This document shows, piece by piece, positions 50,495-58,788 of a stretch of DNA of 64,000 nt. Below the pieces are notes generated by a model. It made no database searches and was not told the DNA's origin. It was given only the letters and a program-made list of their open reading frames with translations. This stretch comes from G965261775 sp965261775 (GTDB lineage Bacteria > Pseudomonadota > Gammaproteobacteria > Eutrophobiales > Eutrophobiaceae). The stretch spans positions 992,001-1,056,000 of the forward strand of contig OZ253477.1 of NCBI GenBank assembly GCA_965261775.1, read 5' to 3'. Numbering within the stretch: position 1 is the stretch's first letter; each line of letters begins with the position of its first letter. Made by a program: the position numbers and the translations under genes.

Positions 50495-52030
50495 TCACCG
50501 TCCGGCCCGGGCGCTTTGCGTCTCCCGGGCCAAATCCTCATCAAGCCCTTTCATTTCCTTCCAGCGCCTTTCATCCGCAGAGCCGTGATAATCCAGGTTA
50601 TCCACCCCGTTTTTCAACTGATACCACTGCAATACGTTTTCGAGACCTTCACCGCCGCAATTACCCTGATGTATCTGCATCACAGGCATCCAGGACTGGA
50701 TATATTTTTCCGGCTCATCATCAAAGATGCTCTTACAGGGGTCTGAACAGAAGTTGTATCGCTCCCCTTTGTAATCGGAACGGCGATAGGCAATCTGTGT
50801 AAAGTCATCGGCTTCGGTATAACCCATCGGGATCTGACAAGTCTGGCACAGCATGGGCAAGGTCTTGCTATAATAGCGATTACCCTCCTGTTCGCGCTGA
50901 CGCCAGAATTCGTAACGCGGGCGGTAATAGCGATCAAAGGTATCCGGATATTTGGCCGACAACCAATCCATTTTCTTTTTGTCCGGTACGGTCGTATGGA
51001 AAACCGCAGCGGCGGTATGGTTATAGAATATACTCCAGACCTGATGACTGAGATGTCCCTTTTCCCTGGCACAGATATCGGCATAATCCGGCATCTTTAT
51101 GCCATAACGCGCCAGATCATTGAACAGTGCGCCACCATTTTCCTCAAAATAAATTTCCCAGGCTTCCTGCCAGGACATGGGACTTTCAGGCAGAAAATAA
51201 TCCATCATCATGCCGACCAGACCCAATACCTTGTAACCGCGCCAGACCCATTTATCAATCCAGCGCTGGACAATGGGAACATTGCCCTCATGTTGTTCCA
51301 GGATGAATTTGATGATCTGCAAACCCAGAGTCATATGCCGCGCCTCATCGGATTGCGCCGAAAAACCGAATGTCACCGTCGCCATATCCCCATTATAGGC
51401 GGCGCCCGACATAAACGGCACAAACAGCAGATTGGTAAGTACATACTCAAATGAAAAACCGATGGCGACCATATACTCAAACGGACCGGCGGTACGGGCA
51501 TCATCAAAGAATGATTTCGGCACTGACAGATACCAGACACGATCATGCCAGTGGGGAAAACTGTGCATGCCGTTAAAATGTTTATTGTAATGACTGATCG
51601 TGTGGATCTGGGTCTGGACATGACGCAACTCATCCAGTGCCTGCATCTGACAGGCCACCCTGGCCCCGTCACCGCGAAAGTGGCGGCCGGTAAAGGCAAA
51701 ACCGCGATGGGCCTGATATTCCAGTGGTGAGACGCCCTGAATGAATAGCTTCAGGGCGTTGATGTAGTTGGCGTCGGTAATATTGAGATGGCCGTTATTC
51801 TGTGCAAAGGCATCCAGAATGGCGTACAGTTTCTTTTCTTTTTCCCCCTGATATTTCCAGTAGTCATCCATGGTCATACGAAAAGGGTCTTCCCAGCCAT
51901 CCCAATCCTTTATCTTGATACCTTCGTATGTGTCATACGGAAACACCCTGTCCATCGGCTGATAAGTCGTCTCCCAACCTAATCGGGTCATGTGTTTGTA
52001 GCGTTCTCGCATATTGAGCCTTTTTGCCAT
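50495..52030 (-). CDS. dmpN: Phenol hydroxylase large (diiron) subunit
   Basis: DmpN holds the diiron centre that hydroxylates phenol to catechol. The start is placed at the ATG at 52030 (MAKRLNMRERYKHMTRLGWE) behind GAGGG, giving 511 residues. The two ligand helices are visible as MQALDELRHVQTQI near residue 135 and FSAQSDEARHMTLGLQII near 230, the ExxH pairs of bacterial multicomponent monooxygenases. The C-terminal CQTCQIPMGYTEADDFTQIAYRRSDYKGERYNFCSDPCKSIF is a zinc-like cysteine cluster usual in this subunit. Confidence 0.95.
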   Translation of the reverse strand: MAKRLNMRERYKHMTRLGWETTYQPMDRVFPYDTYEGIKIKDWDGWEDPFRMTMDDYWKYQGEKEKKLYAILDAFAQNNGHLNITDANYINALKLFIQGVSPLEYQAHRGFAFTGRHFRGDGARVACQMQALDELRHVQTQIHTISHYNKHFNGMHSFPHWHDRVWYLSVPKSFFDDARTAGPFEYMVAIGFSFEYVLTNLLFVPFMSGAAYNGDMATVTFGFSAQSDEARHMTLGLQIIKFILEQHEGNVPIVQRWIDKWVWRGYKVLGLVGMMMDYFLPESPMSWQEAWEIYFEENGGALFNDLARYGIKMPDYADICAREKGHLSHQVWSIFYNHTAAAVFHTTVPDKKKMDWLSAKYPDTFDRYYRPRYEFWRQREQEGNRYYSKTLPMLCQTCQIPMGYTEADDFTQIAYRRSDYKGERYNFCSDPCKSIFDDEPEKYIQSWMPVMQIHQGNCGGEGLENVLQWYQLKNGVDNLDYHGSADERRWKEMKGLDEDLARETQSARAGR

Positions 52031-52076
52031 TTCCAATACCCTCTATGTTGTCCTGTTTAATCTATCCGGCCTGTAA

Positions 52077-52346
52077 CTAATCCCAGTGCAGACGGAACAT
52101 ATCTTCATCTTCTTCAACGTTACCGCCGAACGAAACGAGTATTAACTGGATTTCCTGCGGTTCCCAATCACGACCCAGCAATCCGGACACGGTTTCACGT
52201 TTAATGGTCAAATGTCCAGGGGCGCTGATGCGGATCATTGCCGGCTGGTGATCAATCTCGGCGCCCGGGTTGTCCTGTTCAATTGCCTCGACAATTGTCC
52301 GCGCTTCATCAACCGCCTGTAACGCCAGAAAAACATTGTCAGTCAT
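52077..52346 (-). CDS. dmpM: Phenol hydroxylase effector protein
   Basis: This 89-residue, cofactor-free regulatory component is required for turnover. NVFLALQAVDEARTIVEAIEQDNPGAEIDHQPAMIRISAPGHLTIKRETV agrees with DmpM/MmoB-family proteins. It is encoded between dmpL (four-base overlap) and dmpN in canonical order. Confidence 0.93.
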   Translation of the reverse strand: MTDNVFLALQAVDEARTIVEAIEQDNPGAEIDHQPAMIRISAPGHLTIKRETVSGLLGRDWEPQEIQLILVSFGGNVEEDEDMFRLHWD

Positions 52347-53350
52347 TTTGACACCGCCTGAATATCAAGATTTATCTTTTCAGCACGTTTACATAAAGCG
52401 GACTTGATTTCCGCAAGGGTGGCTTCACCATTTTCCATCGCCATTTGCGCCAAGGGCCGCATGGCCGTTTCAATGCGTTGCGACCATGCGGTCACCCACC
52501 CGGCCAGCCGTTCCGAATTATCGGCGGATTCTTTTGCCGCCACTTTCAGTTGTGCATCCACCCAGCGCGCCGATTCCGCATACCAGACAGACATGAACTC
52601 GGTTAACATCCCCTCTATCATGCCGCCCTGTTCATCCAGGGTACGCTCAAAATAATCAAAGAAAAAAGGATGAACAAACCCGTCCATGACAAAATTCTGC
52701 GCGACAAATAATTCAAACCAGTCTTCAAGTACAAAACTGTCTTCGACGGCCTTCCTCAAACCCTGCCAGAAATCTTTATCCAGCCAGTCCTGTTTGGCCT
52801 GCTCCAATGCGGCGGTTTCGTTTTCTCCCAGTAACAGACCGATACGGGTAATATATTGAGCGATACCAAGCCGGTCGCCGGCATGAAACATGGCCGGTGC
52901 CGTGATGGCGGTGCCGTAGCCCATGGCACAGATATGGGCGTTGTTCATATTGGCGCCCCATTCAAAATGACGCAAGGGGACAATAAATTTCAGGATTTTT
53001 TGTTTTGCCTCGGCAGTCATACAGGATAACAATCCGCGTTTTTCAACAAAGGTGAAATTTCTGTCGGCCATTTCCTGCAGCTTGGCGCGGTTTGTGACAT
53101 AAGCGCCGTAATAATATTGACGCGGGTCCAGCAACGCATACCAGTCTTCCATCCCGATCGCGGTACGGCGCTCATCATACAGTTCATATTGCGGCTGCCA
53201 GGTCGGACGGTAGTGAAAATTTACCGTCGGCTGTACATCATAGGTTGCCTCCTGATAACGACTGGCGGGTTTATCACCTAAACGTCGCTGAAGGTGAGAA
53301 AAGGTGTTTCTTATCGTATCTACTTTTTTATTCTGGATATCGATCTGCAT
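52343..53350 (-). CDS. dmpL: Phenol hydroxylase beta subunit
   Basis: This 335-residue diiron-like but metal-free partner of DmpN shows the family segments SRYQEATYDVQPTVNFHYRPTWQPQYELYDERRTAI and AMEDWYALLDPRQYYYGAYVTNRAKLQEMADRNF-like sequence near residues 70-105, and NNAHICAMGYGTAITAPAMFHAGDRLGIAQYITRIGLLLGEN near 140. It overlaps dmpM by four bases and follows dmpK by 15. Confidence 0.94.
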   Translation of the reverse strand: MQIDIQNKKVDTIRNTFSHLQRRLGDKPASRYQEATYDVQPTVNFHYRPTWQPQYELYDERRTAIGMEDWYALLDPRQYYYGAYVTNRAKLQEMADRNFTFVEKRGLLSCMTAEAKQKILKFIVPLRHFEWGANMNNAHICAMGYGTAITAPAMFHAGDRLGIAQYITRIGLLLGENETAALEQAKQDWLDKDFWQGLRKAVEDSFVLEDWFELFVAQNFVMDGFVHPFFFDYFERTLDEQGGMIEGMLTEFMSVWYAESARWVDAQLKVAAKESADNSERLAGWVTAWSQRIETAMRPLAQMAMENGEATLAEIKSALCKRAEKINLDIQAVSK

Positions 53351-53365
53351 ATTCAGTTTCCGGTA

Positions 53366-53611
53366 TCAGATTTTAAACGTCTCTCTGCCTGCTTCCCCGA
53401 TACGCCACAACAGGCGTTCATGCTCTTCCTGCATATCCTGCCCGGGAGGCAGTATAGTCACCTGATTCTTTTTGCAGAATGTATTAAACATGTCGAAAGG
53501 AAGCAAAAGTTCAACAAATAGCTCCGGGTGACCGATGGAAAAATCAAACTCGACATATTTTTCATCTTTAATCCCGGTAATACGCACAAATTTACTGGAC
53601 AGATCAACCAT
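53366..53611 (-). CDS. dmpK: Phenol hydroxylase assembly protein
   Basis: The 81-residue product corresponds to DmpK, the first gene of dmp-type phenol hydroxylase operons, needed for assembly of active oxygenase with iron. It contains KFVRITGIKDEKYVEFDFSIGHPELFVELLLPFDMFNTFCKKNQV. It is the first gene downstream of the sigma-54 promoter candidate at 53648-53663. Confidence 0.9.
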   Translation of the reverse strand: MVDLSSKFVRITGIKDEKYVEFDFSIGHPELFVELLLPFDMFNTFCKKNQVTILPPGQDMQEEHERLLWRIGEAGRETFKI

Positions 53612-53647
53612 ATTAATAATTAAAGCTATTACGTTAGTACAATATAG

Positions 53648-53663
53648 GCATGATCCATGCCAG
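53648..53663 (-). promoter_or_regulatory. Sigma-54 (-24/-12) promoter for the phenol hydroxylase operon
   Basis: The minus strand reads TGGCATGGATCATGCC, matching the sigma-54 consensus TGGCAC-N5-TTGC with GG and GC exactly ten bases apart. Transcription would start near 53637, about 25 bases before dmpK. The core GGCATGATCCATGCC is a perfect-armed palindrome, so the plus strand also presents a sigma-54-like site toward the dehalogenase gene (A instead of T at the first position). A separate inverted repeat CAGATAG-ATTAA-CTATCTG lies at 53662-53680. A DmpR-type activator gene lies 3.4 kb away. Confidence 0.72.
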
Positions 53664-53734
53664 ATAGATTAACTATCTGTTTTATAAAAGTTTTTTAAAA
53701 CAGGAGGGAAACCTGAAGACAGAATACGCTGAAA

Positions 53735-53760
53735 TGATCAACAATATCTGAGCAAATGAT
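53735..53760. promoter_or_regulatory. Candidate DmpR/XylR-type upstream activating sequence
   Basis: The minus strand contains ATCATTTGCTCAGATATTG followed by TTGATCA. As I recall, it resembles the XylR/DmpR enhancer sites at Pu and Po, with TTGCTCA and TTGATCA half sites. It lies about 100-125 bases upstream of the predicted sigma-54 start, slightly closer than the -127 to -172 range of Po. Only one clear copy is seen. Confidence 0.5.
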
Positions 53761-53880
53761 GATATCGCCTGAATACAGGGCTGAAACATATCGTGATTAA
53801 AATCCTGTTACTTTCCGGACTTTATACTACACTCCCGAACGTAATACGATTTCCGTTTATTGACCCTGACAAGGGGACCT

Positions 53881-56109
53881 ATGATCCGATTGTTTTCACA
53901 TAAGAATCGACGGGTTTCAGCCGGTTTATTTCCGCTTGAACGGATTCAGCGGGTCTCTTCAGACGACATCGCCTTTTCGAAAGGCGCTCCCGAAACCCTG
54001 GAAATAGAAGCCCCGTATTCACCTCTCTCCATTCGTAACGCCATGCGCGAATATATTGACATTATGGACCGTATGCGCACCGGCCCAGTCGCTTCACGAC
54101 AGGCCCCTGTTCCCGACGATCTGAATGAACGTGCGGAACATTTAAAAGCGGCCTGTTATTTTCTCGACGCCAGTATGGCGGCGACCTGCAAAATCCCCGA
54201 ACAGGCCTGGCTGGATGCGCCGGTGGTCAATCAATCATTGCAACAGGCAATGGAACGCGAGTATGCGGTCGGGGCAAGCGAAAATGCGATGGCAAAGAGT
54301 GTCGTTCAGGAAGGCCGCGAAGCCTGGGCACGCACCCCGGCGCTGAGCACACAACGCGATCATACGCACGCATTGGTGATATTGATTGAATATCCGCGTG
54401 ACCCGGATGCCGATGAACCCGGTGCGGCCTGGATTATGGACTGTCAGGCGCAACGCGCCGCCATACGTGGTGCGGAAGCAGGCGGGGTCATGGTGAATTA
54501 TTTACGCCTGCTGGGTTTTGCGGCGGCATTGCACACCCCCACTGCCAGTGACCTTGATTTGAATTTGATGGCTATCGCCAGCGGTCTGGCCGAACACAAT
54601 TCAGGCAATGGTCGCGCTCATAATCCCTTTATTGCCGACCGCTACAGGGTCGTCGTGGTAACGACCACCATGAAAATGGCCGTTGACGGGGCAATTGAAG
54701 CGGGCGCCGGTCACAAGGCGCGCGACTTCAAGTGGTGGCTGGGTATTGGCGGTACGCGCCCCGGTTACAGCGGTGCGCCTTACAAAAATCGCGCTTTTCA
54801 TCTTGGTCCCTACCCGATGGAGACAGTGAAATCCGTTGCCGAACCGACCACCTTAATTGATGCCCTGAATATTCCGCGTGTCCCGAAGCGACACGACATG
54901 TTTATTCGCGCCGCCATTGGTGATCTCGGCGAGCGGGCGCAAAGAGAACTGGACCGTTTTCGCATGATCACCAAATCACCCTTTGGCCACGCCATGATAC
55001 CGGTGCTTGGCGGTATGGTACCGCTACAATATGGAAAAGAAGCGCCCGAGATTCAGGCCGGCAGCGATAATCCGGTGGAAAACGCCGCGGCCGTCAAGGC
55101 CGCGCTCTACTATCTTGGCGCTGACATGGTTGGCATTTGTGAAATTCCGGAATACGCCTGGTACTCGCATGACACGGATGGCACGGAGATCACGCCCTAT
55201 CATAAATACGCTATTTCAATTCTTGTTGATCAGGGTTACGAAACCATGGAAGGGGCCAGCGGTGATGACTGGATTTCCGGTGCGCAAAGCATGCGTGCCT
55301 ACATGCGAGCACAATTACTGGGAGGTATTGTCTGCGGTCATATTCGAAACCTGGGGTATTCCGCGCGCGGACACAGCGTTATGGACCAGGATGTGTTGCA
55401 TATCCCTCTGATACTCTTGTCCGGACTGGGGGAATTATCCCGTATTGGCGAGCTGGTACTAAATCCCTTTGTCGGGCCGCGTTTCAAGTCTGGCGTTATC
55501 ACGACCGATATGCCGTTAACCGTGGACAAACCCATTGATTTTAGATTACAGCATTTTTGCGAAAACTGCAGTAAATGCGCCCGCGAATGCCCCTGTAATG
55601 CAATTTCACTCGGCCGGAAGATCATGTTTAACGGCTACGAAATCTGGAAACAGGATGTCGAAAAATGCGCACGTTACCGGATCACCAATGCGGGCGGCTC
55701 CATGTGCGGGCGTTGTATGAAGACCTGCCCCTACAATATCGAAGGCGTACTGGCGGAACGCCCCTTTCTGTGGTCGGCCATGCATTTGCCGTTCACACAT
55801 AAATGGATTGCAAAACTGGATGACAAAGTGGGTAACGGCCGTATTAACCCGGTGAAAAAATGGTGGTGGGACCTGGATAGCGATGAAAAAGGCAATATTG
55901 TCATTGCCTCAAAAACCAACGCGCGGGAACTTTTTAACCGCACGCCACCCTCTGTTGAAAAACAAAAACTGGCCTGCTATCCTGCCAACACCGCGCCAGC
56001 GCCGGATTCCCCGCCGGTTTCGCCCGACAAAAAAGAAGGTTACAAATGCTACAAAGCGGCATTATCAGCCGATGAATACCTGAAAAAGAAGACGCTTGAG
56101 CGATACTGA
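53881..56109 (+). CDS. rdhA: Self-fused cytoplasmic reductive dehalogenase homologue (NpRdhA/BhbA-like)
   Basis: The ATG at 53881 follows AAGGGG and gives 742 residues without a Tat signal. The C-terminal half resembles the cobalamin-binding reductive dehalogenase core (AAAVKAALYYLGADMVGICEIPEYAWYS near residue 405-429, then GPRFKSGVITTDMPL near 532). Two [4Fe-4S] motifs follow: C560-x2-C563-x2-C566-x3-C570-P, and C596...C609-x2-C612-x3-C616-P. The N-terminal half is a degenerate repeat of the same fold without iron-sulfur motifs (HLKAACYFLDASMAATCKIPEQAW, then DRYRVVVVTTTMKMAVDG). This duplicated layout is that of catabolic, oxygen-tolerant enzymes such as NpRdhA, which act on ortho-halophenols. 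There is no rdhB and no fused reductase domain. Substrate is inferred. Confidence 0.82.
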   Translation: MIRLFSHKNRRVSAGLFPLERIQRVSSDDIAFSKGAPETLEIEAPYSPLSIRNAMREYIDIMDRMRTGPVASRQAPVPDDLNERAEHLKAACYFLDASMAATCKIPEQAWLDAPVVNQSLQQAMEREYAVGASENAMAKSVVQEGREAWARTPALSTQRDHTHALVILIEYPRDPDADEPGAAWIMDCQAQRAAIRGAEAGGVMVNYLRLLGFAAALHTPTASDLDLNLMAIASGLAEHNSGNGRAHNPFIADRYRVVVVTTTMKMAVDGAIEAGAGHKARDFKWWLGIGGTRPGYSGAPYKNRAFHLGPYPMETVKSVAEPTTLIDALNIPRVPKRHDMFIRAAIGDLGERAQRELDRFRMITKSPFGHAMIPVLGGMVPLQYGKEAPEIQAGSDNPVENAAAVKAALYYLGADMVGICEIPEYAWYSHDTDGTEITPYHKYAISILVDQGYETMEGASGDDWISGAQSMRAYMRAQLLGGIVCGHIRNLGYSARGHSVMDQDVLHIPLILLSGLGELSRIGELVLNPFVGPRFKSGVITTDMPLTVDKPIDFRLQHFCENCSKCARECPCNAISLGRKIMFNGYEIWKQDVEKCARYRITNAGGSMCGRCMKTCPYNIEGVLAERPFLWSAMHLPFTHKWIAKLDDKVGNGRINPVKKWWWDLDSDEKGNIVIASKTNARELFNRTPPSVEKQKLACYPANTAPAPDSPPVSPDKKEGYKCYKAALSADEYLKKKTLERY

Positions 56110-56112
56110 CGG

Positions 56113-57084
56113 TTATGGAGTTATAACCGGAATGACGGTTTTACTTCGGTCCTGCAAAATCTCATGCGCTGTTTTCGCCTCCGGTAGCGGGAGGGTCACG
56201 CTCTCCGGCACATTCACCTTGTGCCCGGTCAATGCCTCGAAATACCTTTTCGCCGCCCTCGTCAATTCCGTTTTATCACACACATAATCATGCAGACGCG
56301 GCCGGGTAAGATAGACCGAACCCTGCCGGGACAACGCCAGCACATCAAGCGGTTCAGGCGCACCGGAGGCATTGCCAAAACAGACGACCAATCCGCGGGG
56401 TTTTACGCAACAGATTGAATCAGGTAGCGTATCGCGTCCGACGCCGTCGTAGACAACATCCACCATGCCGCCCCGAGTGATATCCCGGACACGCTCACTC
56501 GGCCTTACCTGCGTGTAGACGATCACTTCATCACAACCATTTTTTTCTGCCAGCGGAATTTTAGCCGGATCACCGACCGCGCCGATCACCATTGCCCCGA
56601 GACTTTTTGCCCACTGACAAACGATTGAACCGACGCCGCCAGCGGCTGCATATACCAGAATTCTACGGCCTGCCGTGACCGTATAGCAACGAAAAAGCAG
56701 GTACTCGGCCGTCAATCCGCGCGTCAATGATGCCGCAATCTGTTGATCACTCAAGTGATCCGGCACGGGAACAAGCGCATCGCTGTGGATGATACGCTGT
56801 GTACAATATGCGCCGGGGACAGAAACATAGGCAACGCGATCACCCACCTTGACATCACTGGCCCCGGCGCCGGTATCTTCAACTACGCCGACCGCCTCTT
56901 CACCGGGAATAAAGGGCAAATCGACTTTATACAAACCGCTACGGTAATAGGTATCAATATAATTGACACCGATGGCAGTATGCCGAATCCGGACTTCATG
57001 CGGGCCGGGGGCAGACAGGTTTACAGTGCCCATTTCAAGCACCTCCGGACCACCACAGTGTGATACCAATATGGCACTTGCCAT
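56113..57084 (-). CDS. Quinone oxidoreductase-like zinc-free MDR protein
   Basis: The 323-residue protein belongs to the quinone oxidoreductase (QOR) branch of the medium-chain dehydrogenases. IGVNYIDTYYRSGLYKVDLPFIPGEEAVGVVEDTG near residue 38 is the QOR signature. The NADPH-binding loop is ILVYAAAGGVGSIVCQWAKSLGAMVIGAVG near 143. No zinc-ligand cysteines are seen. It is convergent with the dehalogenase gene (three bases between stops) and follows dmpR by six bases, so it is likely transcribed with the activator. It may detoxify quinones formed from phenols or halophenols; this is inference. Confidence 0.88.
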   Translation of the reverse strand: MASAILVSHCGGPEVLEMGTVNLSAPGPHEVRIRHTAIGVNYIDTYYRSGLYKVDLPFIPGEEAVGVVEDTGAGASDVKVGDRVAYVSVPGAYCTQRIIHSDALVPVPDHLSDQQIAASLTRGLTAEYLLFRCYTVTAGRRILVYAAAGGVGSIVCQWAKSLGAMVIGAVGDPAKIPLAEKNGCDEVIVYTQVRPSERVRDITRGGMVDVVYDGVGRDTLPDSICCVKPRGLVVCFGNASGAPEPLDVLALSRQGSVYLTRPRLHDYVCDKTELTRAAKRYFEALTGHKVNVPESVTLPLPEAKTAHEILQDRSKTVIPVITP

Positions 57085-57090
57085 CGGCCT

Positions 57091-58761
57091 TCACTCCTTT
57101 TTCAATCTTTGTATGCGATAGCGATATTTCGCCTGACTGATACTCAGAAGCCTGGACGCCGCCGACACATTGCCGCCGGATTTCCGCAGCGCGGATTCGA
57201 GTAATTGCCTTTCCAGCTCTTCCAGACCCGTACCGTTTTTCTCCATATACCCCAGCACCTGTTTTATCGCCATACCTTTCTCATCCGCGTTATTTTCATC
57301 TGGCAGCGCCGTTTCGCATGAATCCAGATTGATATGCGCCTTGTTGATATAGTGACCGTTATCGGTCAGAATGACGCCACGCTCAATGATATTTTCCAGC
57401 TCTCTGATATTTCCCGGCCAATCGTATTGCAGAAATTTATCAAGTATTTCTTCTTCAATCCCCAACACGTTTTTTCCATGCTCGGCGTTGTACATACCAA
57501 CAAACTTGTCGACCAGTCCCGGTATGTCCTCTTTACGCGCTCTCAATGGCGGAACCAATATCGGAAAAACATTAATGCGATAATAAAGATCGGCCCGAAA
57601 CAAACCATTTGTGACACATTCTTCCAATTGACGGTTAGTCGCTACAATCAGCCGCACTCTGGCCTTTCGGGTACGCGTGTCACCGACTCTTTCAAATTCT
57701 CCCGTTTGCAAAACACGCAGGAGCTTTGCCTGAACTTCCAGGTTCATCTCCCCGATCTCGTCAAGAAACAACGTGCCTCCATGGGCGCGTTCAAAGCGTC
57801 CCGGCCTTGATTTTTCAGCGCCGGTATAGGCGCCTTTTTCAACGCCGAACAACTCCGCCTCCACCAGCTCCGAGGGTAACGCGGCACAGTTGACCTGCAC
57901 GAAAGGCTTGTCTCCCTGCCTGTGCAGATCATGCAGTATGCGCGCAAAAATATCTTTACCCACACCTGTCTCACCCAACATTAAAACCGTGACATTGGTT
58001 TGTGACGCCTTATCCAGCATGTGCAATGTTTCCTTGATGGCCCCGGAATTTGCGACGATGTCATCCGGCGTGATATCTTTTTTCATGACATTGCGAAGGT
58101 TTTGAACTTCATCTTTCAGGCTGAAGATCGTCTCCGCCACCGAACCTTGCGAAAAATATGAAATCAGGTGATCCGCGTCTTCCCAGTCTTCCACCGGTTG
58201 ACCAATGATTCGGCAATGTTTGTGACCACAGGCGGCGCATTCGACTTCCTTGTAAATGACAGGCTTCCCCATTAACTCGCTGGAATACCCGCAGGCATAT
58301 CCGATTTGATTCCAGCAAACGGGCTCCGGGTGCAATCCGTAGCTTTTCAGATGTTGCTCGGCTTCAAAAGAGTCTATCCAGTAGAATTCGCCGTAATGTT
58401 CGCCTGTTTCAATATTGATCTGAAGTTTTATCGGCTCAACGCGAACGATCCCTTCCAGCGTGTGGAGCTGTGGCCCAACGGCAAAAATTTCGTAATCTGT
58501 CACATCAGGTCTGAGCTTTCGCGCCAACTGCGCATCTTCCTTCCCGGATTGATACCCCATCCGCATCAAGACACCCTTCGCATACTCCAGACCCAGCGAT
58601 TCAATCAACTCATTACGCAACGCACCCAAAGAAGCCGCATGAAATAACAACATACGCTCTCCTTCCAGAGACACACGACCGGAATCATCATCAAACTGAA
58701 ACGCGCTTTTAAGATCGTCCGGATTGGGAAATGAGGCGGTTTTATTTTTACGCGGCATCAC
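57091..58761 (-). CDS. dmpR: Sigma-54-dependent phenol-responsive activator (DmpR/XylR family)
   Basis: The 556-residue regulator has three parts. The N-terminal aromatic-sensing XylR_N domain runs to about residue 210 and ends in a V4R segment, YKEVECAACGHKHCRIIG. A central AAA+ domain has Walker A LGETGVGKDIFARIL near 264, the sigma-54 contact loop GAYTGA in VEKGAYTGAEKSRPG near 308 and Walker B TLFLDEIGEM near 330. A C-terminal helix-turn-helix reads GGNVSAASRLLSISQAKYRYRIQRL. Lengths and order match DmpR/XylR/PoxR. It is the likely activator of the sigma-54 promoter before dmpK, and phenolics are the likely effectors. Confidence 0.93.
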   Translation of the reverse strand: MMPRKNKTASFPNPDDLKSAFQFDDDSGRVSLEGERMLLFHAASLGALRNELIESLGLEYAKGVLMRMGYQSGKEDAQLARKLRPDVTDYEIFAVGPQLHTLEGIVRVEPIKLQINIETGEHYGEFYWIDSFEAEQHLKSYGLHPEPVCWNQIGYACGYSSELMGKPVIYKEVECAACGHKHCRIIGQPVEDWEDADHLISYFSQGSVAETIFSLKDEVQNLRNVMKKDITPDDIVANSGAIKETLHMLDKASQTNVTVLMLGETGVGKDIFARILHDLHRQGDKPFVQVNCAALPSELVEAELFGVEKGAYTGAEKSRPGRFERAHGGTLFLDEIGEMNLEVQAKLLRVLQTGEFERVGDTRTRKARVRLIVATNRQLEECVTNGLFRADLYYRINVFPILVPPLRARKEDIPGLVDKFVGMYNAEHGKNVLGIEEEILDKFLQYDWPGNIRELENIIERGVILTDNGHYINKAHINLDSCETALPDENNADEKGMAIKQVLGYMEKNGTGLEELERQLLESALRKSGGNVSAASRLLSISQAKYRYRIQRLKKE

Positions 58762-58788
58762 CTTGGGATATCAACAAAAATGTCATCA

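Noticed and set aside
53881..56109. Epoxyqueuosine reductase (QueG) or a generic 4Fe-4S ferredoxin
   Set aside because: QueG is about 350-380 residues and is not duplicated. This protein is twice as long with a degenerate N-terminal copy, as in soluble reductive dehalogenases.
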